Below are positions 1 through 8,145 of a stretch of DNA of 51,715 nucleotides, one piece after another; positions within the stretch are counted from its first letter, which is position 1; each line of letters opens with the position of its first letter. The notes beneath the pieces are model-generated. The model did no database searches and was not told the origin of the DNA. It saw nothing but the letters and a program-made list of their open reading frames with translations. The stretch is from positions 50,442 through 102,156 of the forward strand of contig NZ_VOGW01000191.1 in assembly GCF_007896895.1 (NCBI RefSeq), given 5' to 3'. The stretch comes from Streptomyces misionensis (GTDB taxonomy: Bacteria > Actinomycetota > Actinomycetes > Streptomycetales > Streptomycetaceae). Made by a program: the position numbers and the translations under genes.

Positions 1-80
1 CCCCGCAGCGGAGCGCGGTGGGCACGAGACGGCGCGAGGGCGGCCGGTAGGCCGCGGGCGCCCGGACCCGGGAAACACGG

Positions 81-125
81 GACCCGCCGGCTCGCCCGCC
101 CGGAAGGGCGGGGAGACGGCGGGTC
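81..125 (-). terminator. Hairpin terminator of rpsD
   Basis: A nested inverted repeat lies just past the rpsD stop. The outer arms are GACCCGCCG (81-89) and CGGCGGGTC (117-125), and the inner arms are CCCGCCC and GGGCGGG around a GGAA loop. Read on the minus strand it ends in a short T-containing tail. Bases 1-80 hold no gene that I can recognise. Confidence 0.8.
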
Positions 126-153
126 CGAGTGCGGTGTTACGCGCGCGCCGGGA

Positions 154-768
154 TCAGCGGGCGTAGTACTCGACGACGAGCTGCTCGTCGCAGATCACCG
201 GGATCTCCTTGCGGTTCGGCTCGCGGTCCAGGCGGAACGCCAGGGCCTTGAGGTTCACCTGGAGGTAGCGCGGGGTCTCGCCGTCCGCGGCGAAGCCACC
301 CTCGCGGGCGATCTGGAAGAGCGTCTTGTCCTTGGAGCGGTCGCGGACCTGCACGACGTCGTCCGGACGGACGCGGAAGGACGGCTTGTCGACCTTCTGG
401 CCGTTGACCTGGATGTGGCCGTGGACGACCATCTGGCGGGCCTGGTAGATCGTGCGGGCGAGACCCGAGCGCAGGACCAGCGCGTCGAGGCGGCGCTCCA
501 GCTCCACGATCAGGGCCTCACCGGTCTTGCCCTGGACCTTGGAGGCACGCTCGTAGGCGCGCACCAGCTGGCGCTCGGAGACGTCGTACTGAGCGCGCAG
601 GCGCTGCTTCTCCAGCAGACGGACCTTGTAGTCCGAGTTCTGCTTGCGGCCGCGGCCGTGCTCACCCGGCGGGTAGGGGCGGGCCTCGAAGTACTTGACG
701 GCCTTCGGGGTCAGCGCGATGCCGAGGGCACGCGACTTCTTGACCTTGGGGCGGGACTGGTTCGCCAC
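154..768 (-). CDS. rpsD: 30S ribosomal protein S4
   Basis: This is ribosomal protein S4, a primary 16S rRNA binding protein that nucleates assembly of the small subunit. The 204-residue product begins VANQSRPKVKKSRALG and carries the S4 RNA-binding domain near residues 90-150 (RLDALVLRSGLARTIYQARQ, then VVHGHIQVNG). The length is typical of actinobacterial S4. A GTG start at 768 is chosen because the family begins exactly there; the open frame continues upstream to 960, but that stretch is low-complexity and unlike S4. It lies downstream of rarA with a 305-base gap, so it probably has its own promoter. It ends in a strong hairpin. Confidence 0.97.
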   Translation of the reverse strand: MANQSRPKVKKSRALGIALTPKAVKYFEARPYPPGEHGRGRKQNSDYKVRLLEKQRLRAQYDVSERQLVRAYERASKVQGKTGEALIVELERRLDALVLRSGLARTIYQARQMVVHGHIQVNGQKVDKPSFRVRPDDVVQVRDRSKDKTLFQIAREGGFAADGETPRYLQVNLKALAFRLDREPNRKEIPVICDEQLVVEYYAR

Positions 769-1073
769 TGTCTCAATCTCGTTTCGTAGTGTTCGGCTTG
801 CCAGGGTTTCGGGAGGTCGCATCCGCAGCCGGGAAAACCCGCCGGTCCACGAGGAACCTGCCGGGCAGCCGCTTCCCTGGTCTGGGCACATACGTGCAGC
901 ACGCGAGTGGCCCACCGACCGCTCCCGGGCTCCGGGGTGGTGGTGGGCTGCCCGCGACACCGATCGACGGTGCGCGACGCTCCTGGAGGCCGTCCGCGAG
1001 GGACGGTACCTCCGGCCCGCTGTCCCGCTCTGACGGCACGGGACTGGGCGCTTCGCAGCAGTCTACAGGCTGC
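769..1073 (-). other. Leader/intergenic region between rarA and rpsD
   Basis: This 305-base stretch upstream of rpsD has no convincing gene. Just after the rarA stop the minus strand carries a small hairpin (AGCAG/CTGCT arms, 1057-1074) that contains TAGACT, a possible TANNNT -10 element without a recognisable -35. The length would allow a ribosomal-protein autoregulatory leader, but I see no specific S4-binding pseudoknot. Confidence 0.4.
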
Positions 1074-2429
1074 TCAGCTCCGCCTGCGACCGAGGTGCTT
1101 GCGGGTCCATTCGACCGCGTCCGCGTACCGCGCCTCGGCGCCGTGCCTTCCCGGTGTGTAGTACTCGCGGTCCTTGAGGGCGTCCGGGGCGTACTGCTGC
1201 CGGGCGATGCCCTCGGGCAGGTCGTGCGGGTACACGTACCCCTGGGCGTGGCCGAGCTTGGCGGCGCCCTTGTAGTGGCCGTCGCGCAGATGCGGCGGCA
1301 CCGCCCCCGCCAGGCCCTTGCGCACGTCCTCCAGAGCGGCGCCTATCGCGGTCGTCGCGGAGTTGGACTTGGGGGCGAGCGCGAGCGCGATGGTGGCGTG
1401 GCTGAGGGTCAGGGCCGCCTCGGGGAAGCCGATCATGGCGACGGCCTGGGCGGCGGCGACCGCGATGGGCAGCGCGTTGGGGTCGGCCAGGCCGATGTCC
1501 TCGCTGGCGGAGATCATCAGCCGGCGGGCGATGAAGCGGGGGTCCTCGCCGGCCTCGATCATGCGGGCCAGGTAGTGCAGGGCGGCGTCGACGTCGGAGC
1601 CGCGGATGGACTTGATGAGGGCGCTGGCGACGTCGTAGTGCTGGTCGCCGTCGCGGTCGTACTTCACCGCCGCCCGGTCGACGGTCTGCTCCAGGGTGGC
1701 GAGGGTGATCTCGCCCTCGCCCTGGTCGAGGGCGGCCCCGGCGGCGGCCTCCAGGGCGGTCAGGGCGCGGCGGGCGTCGCCGCCGGCGATGCGCAGCAGG
1801 TGTTCCTCGGTGTCCTCGGGGAGGGCGACCGCGCCCTTGAGGCCGCGTTCGTCGGCGAGGGCGCGGCGCAGCAGGCCGCGGACGTCGTCGTCGGTGAGGG
1901 GTTCGAGGGTGAGCAGCAGCGAGCGGGACAGCAGCGGGGAGATCACCGAGAAGTAGGGGTTCTCGGTGGTGGCCGCGATCAGGGTCACCCAGCGGTTCTC
2001 GACCGCGGGGAGCAGGGAGTCCTGCTGGGCCTTGCTGAAACGGTGGATCTCGTCCAGGAACAGGACGGTCTCGGTGCCGAAGCCGCCGGCGGCGCGGCGG
2101 GCGCCGTCGATGACCGCGCGCACCTCCTTGACGCCCGCGGTGATCGCGGACAGCTCCACGAAGCGCTTGTTGGTGGCCCTGGAGACGACGTAGGCGAGGG
2201 TGGTCTTGCCGGTGCCGGGCGGGCCCCACAGGATCACCGAGGAGACACCGGCGGGGCCGCCGGAGCCCTCGCCGACCAGGCGGCGCAGGGGCGAGCCGGG
2301 CTTGAGCAGGTGCTGCTGGCCCACGACCTCGTCGAGCGTGCGCGGGCGCATGCGCACCGCCAGGGGGCTGGCCGACGGGTCCTTCTCCTGGCGTTCTTCT
2401 GCTGCGGCGGTGAAGAGGTCGGGTTCCAC
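1074..2429 (-). CDS. rarA: Replication-associated recombination protein A (AAA+ ATPase, MgsA/RarA)
   Basis: This AAA+ ATPase of the RarA/MgsA/WRNIP1 family acts at stalled replication forks together with single-strand binding protein. It has 451 residues, the usual size. Walker A is GPPGTGKTT at residues 69-77, Walker B with the sensor region is LFLDEIHRFSKAQQD near residue 125, and the N-terminal motif LAVRMRPRTLDEVVGQQHLL is characteristic. The start is GTG at 2429. No Shine-Dalgarno is obvious. Instead a TAGGGT -10 box ends six bases before the GTG, so the mRNA may be leaderless. A DNA-damage-type promoter element lies directly upstream (2436-2458). Confidence 0.95.
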   Translation of the reverse strand: MEPDLFTAAAEERQEKDPSASPLAVRMRPRTLDEVVGQQHLLKPGSPLRRLVGEGSGGPAGVSSVILWGPPGTGKTTLAYVVSRATNKRFVELSAITAGVKEVRAVIDGARRAAGGFGTETVLFLDEIHRFSKAQQDSLLPAVENRWVTLIAATTENPYFSVISPLLSRSLLLTLEPLTDDDVRGLLRRALADERGLKGAVALPEDTEEHLLRIAGGDARRALTALEAAAGAALDQGEGEITLATLEQTVDRAAVKYDRDGDQHYDVASALIKSIRGSDVDAALHYLARMIEAGEDPRFIARRLMISASEDIGLADPNALPIAVAAAQAVAMIGFPEAALTLSHATIALALAPKSNSATTAIGAALEDVRKGLAGAVPPHLRDGHYKGAAKLGHAQGYVYPHDLPEGIARQQYAPDALKDREYYTPGRHGAEARYADAVEWTRKHLGRRRS

Positions 2430-2435
2430 CCTGAA

Positions 2436-2458
2436 ACCCTAAGACACGCCGCTGACAA
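2436..2458 (-). promoter_or_regulatory. RecA-NDp/PafBC-type promoter of rarA
   Basis: On the minus strand this reads TTGTCAGCG, eight bases, then TAGGGT. It matches the actinobacterial LexA-independent DNA-damage promoter pattern TTGTCRGTG-N8-TANNNT with one mismatch. The -10 ends six bases before the rarA GTG, which predicts a leaderless or nearly leaderless transcript. A damage-inducible promoter suits a fork-repair ATPase. Confidence 0.65.
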
Positions 2459-2460
2459 AG

Positions 2461-2488
2461 CCGCCCGGCCCCGGTCCGGGGCGGGCGG
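2461..2488 (-). terminator. Hairpin between the VKOR gene and rarA
   Basis: A GC-rich inverted repeat (CCGCCCGGCCCCGG followed by TCCGGGGCGGGCGG, with one bulged base) lies between the VKOR stop and the rarA promoter on the minus strand. It probably ends VKOR transcription so that rarA is controlled by its own promoter. Confidence 0.65.
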
Positions 2489-2514
2489 CAGGCGGGCGGT
2501 GTGCGGGGGGGGGC

Positions 2515-3171
2515 TCAGGCCCAGAGCTGGCTGCCCCAGCGGGTGAGGATCAGCATGGCGATGATGCCGCAGTGGGTGACCGGCAGCACCCAGGTGAACT
2601 CGCCGAAGAAGGAGCGCAGCCAGCGCGGGGCGGGCAGGAACCCGTTGCGGACGTTGGACGAGGTGACGTACCAGAACATGGTGATCGTGGCGACCCAGGC
2701 CAGCGAGCACCACAGGCACAGCGCGTTGATCCGGTACAGGGACTCGAACTGGAGCCAGGTGACGAAGCAGACGCCGAAGAGGGTGCCGAAGTTGAAGGTC
2801 AGCCAATACCAGCGCGGGAAGCGGACCCGGGTCAGCAGGCTCATGCCGACGCAGATCACGATGCCGTAGCAGACCAGGCCCAGCATCGGGTTGGGGAAGC
2901 CGAAGACGGCGGCCTGCTTGCTCTCCATCACGCTGCCGCAGGAGACCACCGGGTTGACGCTGCACCCGGGGGTGAACGTCTTGCCCGCGACCTTGGCTTC
3001 GAGGATCTTGAACTTGTCGAGCGTGATCACCCAGGCCGCCAGCAGCCCGGCCGCGCCGGTGATCACCAGCAGCAGGGCGAAGGCCCGGCTGCCGCCCACC
3101 GTGCGGGGCGCGTCGGCCGGGTGGTCGGGACCGGACACCGCGGAGACGTCGTTGACTGTCGTCTTGCTCAT
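2515..3171 (-). CDS. Vitamin K epoxide reductase (VKOR) family membrane protein
   Basis: This is a membrane thiol oxidoreductase of the VKOR family. Actinobacteria use such proteins in place of DsbB to reoxidise a DsbA-like partner using menaquinone. The 218-residue product has four to five hydrophobic segments. It has the two family cysteine pairs: C70 and C78 (GCSVNPVVSC, the loop pair) and the CLWC active-site motif at 152-155. No thioredoxin domain is fused. The start is ATG at 3171 (MSKTTVND); an in-frame ATG at 3201 is possible, and neither has a strong ribosome binding site. Partner DsbA-like genes are not in the window. Confidence 0.9.
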   Translation of the reverse strand: MSKTTVNDVSAVSGPDHPADAPRTVGGSRAFALLLVITGAAGLLAAWVITLDKFKILEAKVAGKTFTPGCSVNPVVSCGSVMESKQAAVFGFPNPMLGLVCYGIVICVGMSLLTRVRFPRWYWLTFNFGTLFGVCFVTWLQFESLYRINALCLWCSLAWVATITMFWYVTSSNVRNGFLPAPRWLRSFFGEFTWVLPVTHCGIIAMLILTRWGSQLWA

Positions 3172-3669
3172 CACGCCGATTCCGTCACTTGAGAGTTGGA
3201 CCATCTTCGGGCACCGGCCATTGTGCCGCACCCCGCTGTGTGTCCACCGTCCGACGGAGACAAGCGGCTCCGCCCGGCGATCACGGACCGTACGGTTCTG
3301 GCCGCGGGTCCGGGTCCATCACAGCACACGCGGCCGAAGCTCGCGCCGGGCGATCGGGGACGCGCCCGCGGCCGGCGGCCTCGGCACCGGCTTCCGGGGC
3401 GACGAGGCGTCCGGCCTGCTCGGACCCGATGGCGCGGCGGGCGCACCGCGGCGGGGGCACGCCTGGGATCGCGGTCCCGGTCGACGGCGGGGCCTCGCCC
3501 CCGGCACGGGCGCGGCGCCGGGCAACCGCACGCGAAGACCCCGTACCGGAAACGCCCGACGGGACGAACCGGCACCCGCCGGGTTGACGCATCTGGCCGG
3601 TTCCGTGCACCGGCGCCGGCGGTCCGGGCGGTGGTCCGGGCCGGACGGCGCGGACCGGAAGCAGGGAAA
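3172..3669. other. About 500-base gap upstream of the VKOR gene
   Basis: No gene, RNA or repeat could be supported here. One open frame on the minus strand (3281-3610, 109 codons) has fairly high third-position GC, but it lacks a ribosome binding site and resembles nothing I recognise. The region presumably holds the VKOR promoter. Confidence 0.4.
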
Positions 3670-3699
3670 AGGGCGCCGGGTGTTGCTCCCCGGCGCCCT
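3670..3699 (-). terminator. Intrinsic terminator of the MBL-hisS operon
   Basis: An 11-bp perfect stem (AGGGCGCCGGG/CCCGGCGCCCT) with an 8-base loop follows the hisS stop by 15 bases. On the minus strand it is followed by TTTT, one of the few textbook T-tract terminators in the window. Confidence 0.9.
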
Positions 3700-3714
3700 C
3701 CTGAGCCTCACCGG

Positions 3715-4977
3715 CTAGCCCAGCCGGGACTCCAGCTCGGCCACGATCTCGTTGACGCCGATCGCGGTCTGCTCGCCGGACTCCATGTCCTTGAGCTGGA
3801 CGACGCCCTCGGCGAGGTCGCGCTCACCGGCGACCAGCGCGTACCGCGCGCCCGAGCGGTTGGCGTTCTTCATCGCGCCCTTGAGGCCCTTGCCCCCGTA
3901 CGAGAAGTCCGCCGCGATGCCGACCTTGCGCAGCTCGGTGATCTTGGCGAACAGCACGCGGCGCGCCTCCTCGCCGAGCGGGACGGCGTAGACGGAGGTG
4001 GTGGCGGGCAGATCCAGCCGGATACTCTCCGCCTCCAGCGCGAGGACCGTGCGGTCCACGCCGAGGGCCCAGCCGACCGAGGGCAGTGCGGGGCCGCCGA
4101 TCATCTCGGACAGGCCGTCGTACCGGCCGCCGCCGCCCACCGCGGACTGCGAGCCGAGGCCGTCGTGCACGAACTCGAAGGTGGTGCGGGTGTAGTAGTC
4201 CAGGCCGCGCACCAGCTTCGGGTCGTCCTCGAAGACCACGCCCGCCGCCGTGATCAGGTCGCGCACCTCCTCGTGGTACGCCTTGCAGCCGTCGCACAGG
4301 TAGTCGCGCAGCAGCGGGGCACCGGTCAGCTGCGCCTGGACCGACTCGCGCTTGTCGTCCAGGACGCGCAGCGGGTTGATCTCGGCACGCCGGCGCGTGT
4401 CCTCGTCCAGGTCCAGGCCGCGCAGGAAGTCCTGGAGCGCCGCCCGGTACACCGGCCGGCACTCCTTGTCGCCCAGGCTGTTGAGCAGGATGCGGAAGTC
4501 GCGCAGCCCAAGCGAGCGGTACGCCTGGTCGGCCAGGATGATCAGCTCGGCGTCCAGCGCCGGGTCCTCCGCGCCGATCGCCTCCGCGCCGACCTGGGAG
4601 AAGTGGCGGTAACGGCCCTTCTGCGGGCGCTCGTAGCGGTAGTACGAGCCCGAGTACCAGAGCTTCACGGGCAGGTTGCCCGACTTGTGCAGGTTCGCCT
4701 CCAGGGCCGCGCGCAGCACGGAGGCCGTGCCCTCGGGGCGCAGGGCGAGCTTGTCGCCGCCCTTGGTCTCGAAGGCGTACATCTCCTTGGTCACGATGTC
4801 GGTGGACTCGCCGACGCCGCGCGCGAACAGCTCGACGCTCTCGAAACCGGGGGTCTCGATGTAGCCGTAGCCGGAGTTGCGCAGCGGGGCGGCGATCGCC
4901 TCGCGGACCGCCAGGTACGTGGCCGAGTCCGGGGGGATCAGGTCGTAGGTGCCCTTGGGGGCCTTGAACGCGCTCAC
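3715..4977 (-). CDS. hisS: Histidyl-tRNA synthetase
   Basis: This class II aminoacyl-tRNA synthetase charges tRNA-His with histidine. The product has 420 residues, the normal length. The N-terminal motif APKGTYDLIPPDS, class II motif 2 (WYSGSYYRYERPQKGRYRHFSQ), the histidine-specific RGLDYYTRTTFE and GGGGRYDGL motifs, and a C-terminal anticodon-binding domain are all present. The GTG at 4977 is preferred over upstream codons because family similarity begins with VSAFKAPKG and GAGAG precedes it. The MBL-fold hydrolase gene ends 13 bases upstream, so the two are one transcription unit, as in mycobacteria. Confidence 0.97.
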   Translation of the reverse strand: MSAFKAPKGTYDLIPPDSATYLAVREAIAAPLRNSGYGYIETPGFESVELFARGVGESTDIVTKEMYAFETKGGDKLALRPEGTASVLRAALEANLHKSGNLPVKLWYSGSYYRYERPQKGRYRHFSQVGAEAIGAEDPALDAELIILADQAYRSLGLRDFRILLNSLGDKECRPVYRAALQDFLRGLDLDEDTRRRAEINPLRVLDDKRESVQAQLTGAPLLRDYLCDGCKAYHEEVRDLITAAGVVFEDDPKLVRGLDYYTRTTFEFVHDGLGSQSAVGGGGRYDGLSEMIGGPALPSVGWALGVDRTVLALEAESIRLDLPATTSVYAVPLGEEARRVLFAKITELRKVGIAADFSYGGKGLKGAMKNANRSGARYALVAGERDLAEGVVQLKDMESGEQTAIGVNEIVAELESRLG

Positions 4978-4990
4978 GGAAGCTCTCTCG

Positions 4991-5698
4991 TCACATTCCT
5001 CGTCGGGGAGCCGGGGAGGCTCCCTGGCCGGCGGCCACGTCCCGCAGATAGGGGTTGGTGGCGCGCTCGCGGCCGATGGTCGTCTGGGGGCCGTGGCCGG
5101 ACAGGACCACGGTGGAGTCGTCGAGCGGCAGGCACACACGCCCCAGCGACTCCAGCATGTCCGTCATGGACCCGCCCGGCAGGTCGGTGCGTCCGATGGA
5201 GCCGGCGAACAGCAGATCCCCGGAGAAGAACACCGACGGCACGTCGGCGCTCTCGGGCATCCGGAAGGTCACCGACCCCTTGGTATGGCCCGGCGCGTGC
5301 GCGACGGAGAACTCCAGCCCGGCCAGCTCCAGCTTCGCGCCGTCGGCCAGCTCCCTGACGTCCTCCGGCTCGCCCACGGTCAGCTCCCCCATCAGCGGCA
5401 TCCCGATGGAGCGGCCGAGCGCCTTCTCGGGGTCGCTCATCATGTACCGGTCCGAGGGGTGGATCCAGGCGGGCACGTCATGGGCGCCGCACACCGGGAC
5501 GACCGAGGCCACGTGGTCGATGTGGCCATGGGTGAGGACGACGGCGACGGGCTTGAGCCGATGCTTCTTCAGTGCGTCCTCGACTCCTTCGGTGGCCTGG
5601 TGGCCCGGGTCGATGATCACGCACTCCTCACCGGCGGCGGGGGCGACGAGGTAGCAGTTCGTCCCCCAGGCCCCGGCGGGGAACCCGGCAATGAGCAC
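4991..5698 (-). CDS. MBL-fold metallo-hydrolase (glyoxalase II-like)
   Basis: This is a metallo-beta-lactamase-fold hydrolase of 235 residues. The zinc motif HTHGHIDH is complete at about residues 55-62. The following ligands are seen in HAPGHTKGS and FFSGDLLFAGSIGRTD, and the C-terminal GHGP closes the set. This is the pattern of glyoxalase II-like thiolester hydrolases; the real substrate is unknown. The GTG start at 5698 has a good GAAGGA ribosome binding site. It is the first gene of the unit with hisS and is transcribed divergently from the cyclophilin gene. Confidence 0.9.
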   Translation of the reverse strand: MLIAGFPAGAWGTNCYLVAPAAGEECVIIDPGHQATEGVEDALKKHRLKPVAVVLTHGHIDHVASVVPVCGAHDVPAWIHPSDRYMMSDPEKALGRSIGMPLMGELTVGEPEDVRELADGAKLELAGLEFSVAHAPGHTKGSVTFRMPESADVPSVFFSGDLLFAGSIGRTDLPGGSMTDMLESLGRVCLPLDDSTVVLSGHGPQTTIGRERATNPYLRDVAAGQGASPAPRRGM

Positions 5699-5879
5699 GA
5701 TCGTCCTTCGTTTTCGTCGGTGACAGTCGGCGACTGGGCGGCTTCGGCCGCACTCAGAGCCTACCGGCGCTGCCGTTTCCTCAGCGAACCCATATACGGT
5801 ACGGGGCTACACGCAGTGGTCGGCCCACGAGGACGCACGCGTACCGCTCGACACACGACACGCATGAGGAGAGAACCCG
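5699..5879. promoter_or_regulatory. Divergent promoter region, MBL-hisS and cyclophilin
   Basis: This 181-base region must drive both flanking units. A TAGGCT element on the minus strand (near 5758-5763) is a possible -10 for the MBL-hisS unit, and TACGGT on the plus strand (near 5796-5801) for the cyclophilin. Neither has a clear -35, so the exact sites are uncertain. Confidence 0.4.
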
Positions 5880-6704
5880 GTGGTCAGCCAGGAGCAGCGG
5901 CGGCGTCAGCTCGCCCGGGAGAAGTTCTTGCGGCAGCAGCAGCGGCGCACCGAGGCGCGGCGCAAGGCCCGCGTGCGCAACTCCGCGATCGCGTCGGTAC
6001 TGGGCGTGATCGTGATCGGCGCGGTGGCGCTGTACACGACCCATGTGCTGGGGGACGGCGACAAGAAGACCGACGCCGGCGCCAAGACCACGCCGAGTGC
6101 GTCCGCCTCTCCCAGCAAGGCCCCGGACCCGTGCCGGAAGCCGGCGGCCGGCTCGGTGAAGAAGCTCAGCTGGAAGAAGGAGCCGGCGATGTCGATCGAC
6201 ACGTCGGCGAAGTACACGCTGGACCTGGCGACGACGTGCGGTGACATCCCCATCGCGCTGAAGACGTCGGCGGCCCCGCACACGGTCAACTCCTTCGACT
6301 TCCTCGCGGGCAAGGGCTACTTCGACCACACCAAGTGCCACCGGCTGACCACGCAGGGCATCTACGTGCTCCAGTGCGGCGATCCGCAGGGCACCGGCAT
6401 GGGCGGTCCCGGCTACACGCTGCCGGACGAGAACCTGAAGGACGCCGGCCTGAAGAAGAACACCTACCCGGCGGGCACGGTGGCGATGGCCAACACCGGC
6501 CAGAAGCACACCGGCGGCAGCCAGTTCTTCCTGGTGTACAAGGACAGTCCGCTGCCGCCGCAGTACACGCCGTTCGGCACGATCGACGCGGCCGGCCTGA
6601 AGGTGCTGGACAAGATCGCCAAGGCGGGCGAGAGCACCGGCCAGGGCGACGGGGCCCCGAACGCGACCGTCGTGATCAACAAGGCGACCGTCACCAAGTC
6701 CTGA
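5880..6704 (+). CDS. Membrane-anchored cyclophilin-type peptidyl-prolyl cis-trans isomerase
   Basis: This protein catalyses proline isomerisation during folding and probably acts outside the membrane. The 274-residue protein has a basic cytoplasmic N-terminus (res 1-33), one membrane helix (about 34-58, SAIASVLGVIVIGAVALY), a Ser/Pro/Lys-rich linker, and a cyclophilin domain from about residue 105. Typical cyclophilin signatures include the HRLT region and GGSQFFLVYKD. The start is GTG at 5880 with GAGGAGAG upstream. It corresponds to the ppiB-like gene beside relA in mycobacteria. No lipoprotein cysteine is present, so the helix is the anchor. Confidence 0.92.
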   Translation: MVSQEQRRRQLAREKFLRQQQRRTEARRKARVRNSAIASVLGVIVIGAVALYTTHVLGDGDKKTDAGAKTTPSASASPSKAPDPCRKPAAGSVKKLSWKKEPAMSIDTSAKYTLDLATTCGDIPIALKTSAAPHTVNSFDFLAGKGYFDHTKCHRLTTQGIYVLQCGDPQGTGMGGPGYTLPDENLKDAGLKKNTYPAGTVAMANTGQKHTGGSQFFLVYKDSPLPPQYTPFGTIDAAGLKVLDKIAKAGESTGQGDGAPNATVVINKATVTKS

Positions 6705-6846
6705 GGACGACGAGGCTGCCGGCGGAATTCGCTCGCGCTGGATGCGGACAGGGAACCCGCTGGTCGCCTATGTTGGCCGTGACGAAACTGTGGTCGATGC
6801 CCGGGGGCGCTGAGGCACCCCGCAGGCATCATGTGGAGGAGGCGCT

Positions 6847-8076
6847 GTGAGCAGCGACCCGTGGGGCCGCGTCGACGAGACGGGGACCGTGTACGTGCGT
6901 ACGGCCGACGGCGAGCAGGTCGTCGGATCCTGGGCGGCCGGCTCCCCTGAGGAGGCGCTGGCCTACTTCGAGCGCAAGTACGAGGGCCTGGTTGTCGAGA
7001 TCGGCCTCCTCGAGAAGCGAGTGCGCACCACCGATCTGTCGGCGAAGGACGCCCAGGCCGCCATCGGTCATCTGCGCGAGCAGGTGGACGCGCACCACGC
7101 GGTCGGCGACCTGGACGCGCTGCGCGGCCGGCTGGACAAGCTCGTGGAGACGGTCGAGGCCCGCCGTGAGGAGCGCAAGGCCCAGCGGGCCAAGCAGTCC
7201 GACGAGGCCCGCAAGGCCAAGGAGGACCTGGTCGCCGAGGCCGAGCAGCTGGCGCAGTCCGACCAGTGGCGGGCCGCGGGTGAGCGGCTGCGGGCGCTGG
7301 TGGACACCTGGAAGGGGCTGCCGCGGCTGGACCGCAAGTCCGACGACGAGCTGTGGCACCGCTTCTCGCACGCCCGGTCGGCGTTCTCCAAGCGCCGCAA
7401 GGCGCACTTCGCGCAGTTGGACGCGCAGCGCGAGGAGGCCCGCCGGACCAAGGAACGGCTGGTCGCCGAGGCCGAGGCGCTGTCCGGTTCCACGGACTGG
7501 GGTCCGACGGCGGCCCGTTACCGCGAGCTGATGGCGGAGTGGAAGGCCGCGGGCCGCGCCCAGCGCGAGCACGAGGACGACCTGTGGAACCGCTTCCGCG
7601 GCGCCCAGGACGTCTTCTTCGCCGCGCGCAGCTCGGTGTTCGCGGAGCGGGACGCGGAGCAGGCGGAGAACCTGAAGCTGAAGGAGGAGCTGGCCGAGGA
7701 GGCCGAGAAGCTCCTGCCGATCGGCGAACTCAAGGCCGCGCGCGCCGCCTTCCGTTCGATCAACGAGCGGTGGGAGGCCATCGGTCACGTCCCGCGGGAC
7801 GCGCGGCCGAAGGTCGAGGGACGGATGCACGCGGTCGAGCGGGCGCTCCAGGAGGCCGAGGAGGCCGAGTGGCGCCGGACGAACCCGGAGGCGCGGGCGC
7901 GCGCCGAGGGGCTGACCGGTCAGCTCCAGGCCGCCGTGGACAAGCTGCGGGCGCAGATCGAGCAGGCTCGCGCCCAGGGCAACAACGCCAGGGCCGACAA
8001 GCTGGAGAAGGAGCTGGAGGGCCGCCAGGCACTGCTGGACCAGGCTCTGAAGGGCCTCCAGGAGTTCGGCGGCTGA
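6847..8076 (+). CDS. DUF349-domain protein
   Basis: This is a conserved actinobacterial protein of 409 residues whose function is unknown. After an N-terminal stretch it has three DUF349 units at about residues 130-190, 205-265 and 275-335. Each has the pattern W-(x)-(G)-(R)-x-LW-x-RF (for example DDELWHRFSHARSAF and EDDLWNRFRGAQDVFF). The rest is charged and strongly helical or coiled-coil (KLKEELAEEAEKLL, QAAVDKLRAQIEQARAQ). There is no signal or membrane segment, so it is cytoplasmic. The GTG start at 6847 has GTGGAGGA upstream. It converges on relA and shares a bidirectional terminator with it. Confidence 0.88.
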   Translation: MSSDPWGRVDETGTVYVRTADGEQVVGSWAAGSPEEALAYFERKYEGLVVEIGLLEKRVRTTDLSAKDAQAAIGHLREQVDAHHAVGDLDALRGRLDKLVETVEARREERKAQRAKQSDEARKAKEDLVAEAEQLAQSDQWRAAGERLRALVDTWKGLPRLDRKSDDELWHRFSHARSAFSKRRKAHFAQLDAQREEARRTKERLVAEAEALSGSTDWGPTAARYRELMAEWKAAGRAQREHEDDLWNRFRGAQDVFFAARSSVFAERDAEQAENLKLKEELAEEAEKLLPIGELKAARAAFRSINERWEAIGHVPRDARPKVEGRMHAVERALQEAEEAEWRRTNPEARARAEGLTGQLQAAVDKLRAQIEQARAQGNNARADKLEKELEGRQALLDQALKGLQEFGG

Positions 8077-8096
8077 TCCCCCACTGCCGATGTGAG

Positions 8097-8124
8097 AGGG
8101 CCCCGTACGCGCGTACGGGGCCCT
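8097..8124. terminator. Bidirectional terminator between the DUF349 gene and relA
   Basis: This is a perfect 28-bp palindrome (AGGGCCCCGTACGC and its complement) followed by TTT on the plus strand. It sits midway between the convergent DUF349 and relA genes and can serve both. Confidence 0.9.
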
Positions 8125-8145
8125 TTTCGCTGTCCGGGGCGGCGG

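Noticed and set aside
789..2546. 585-codon plus-strand frame opposite rarA
   Set aside because: It is the antisense shadow of rarA: Gly/Val/Ala-rich product with no family resemblance, produced by the third-position GC bias.
3281..3610. 109-codon open frame on the minus strand between hisS and the VKOR gene
   Set aside because: Third-position GC is high, but there is no ribosome binding site, no motif, and other frames in the gap look similar.
5699..5879. Firm promoter pair for hisS and cyclophilin
   Set aside because: Possible -10 boxes exist on both strands, but no -35 fits, so only the region is annotated.
6704..6846. ECF sigma-type promoter (GGAAC ... GTT) before the DUF349 gene
   Set aside because: The spacing of 15 bases fits neither the SigR nor the SigE pattern.
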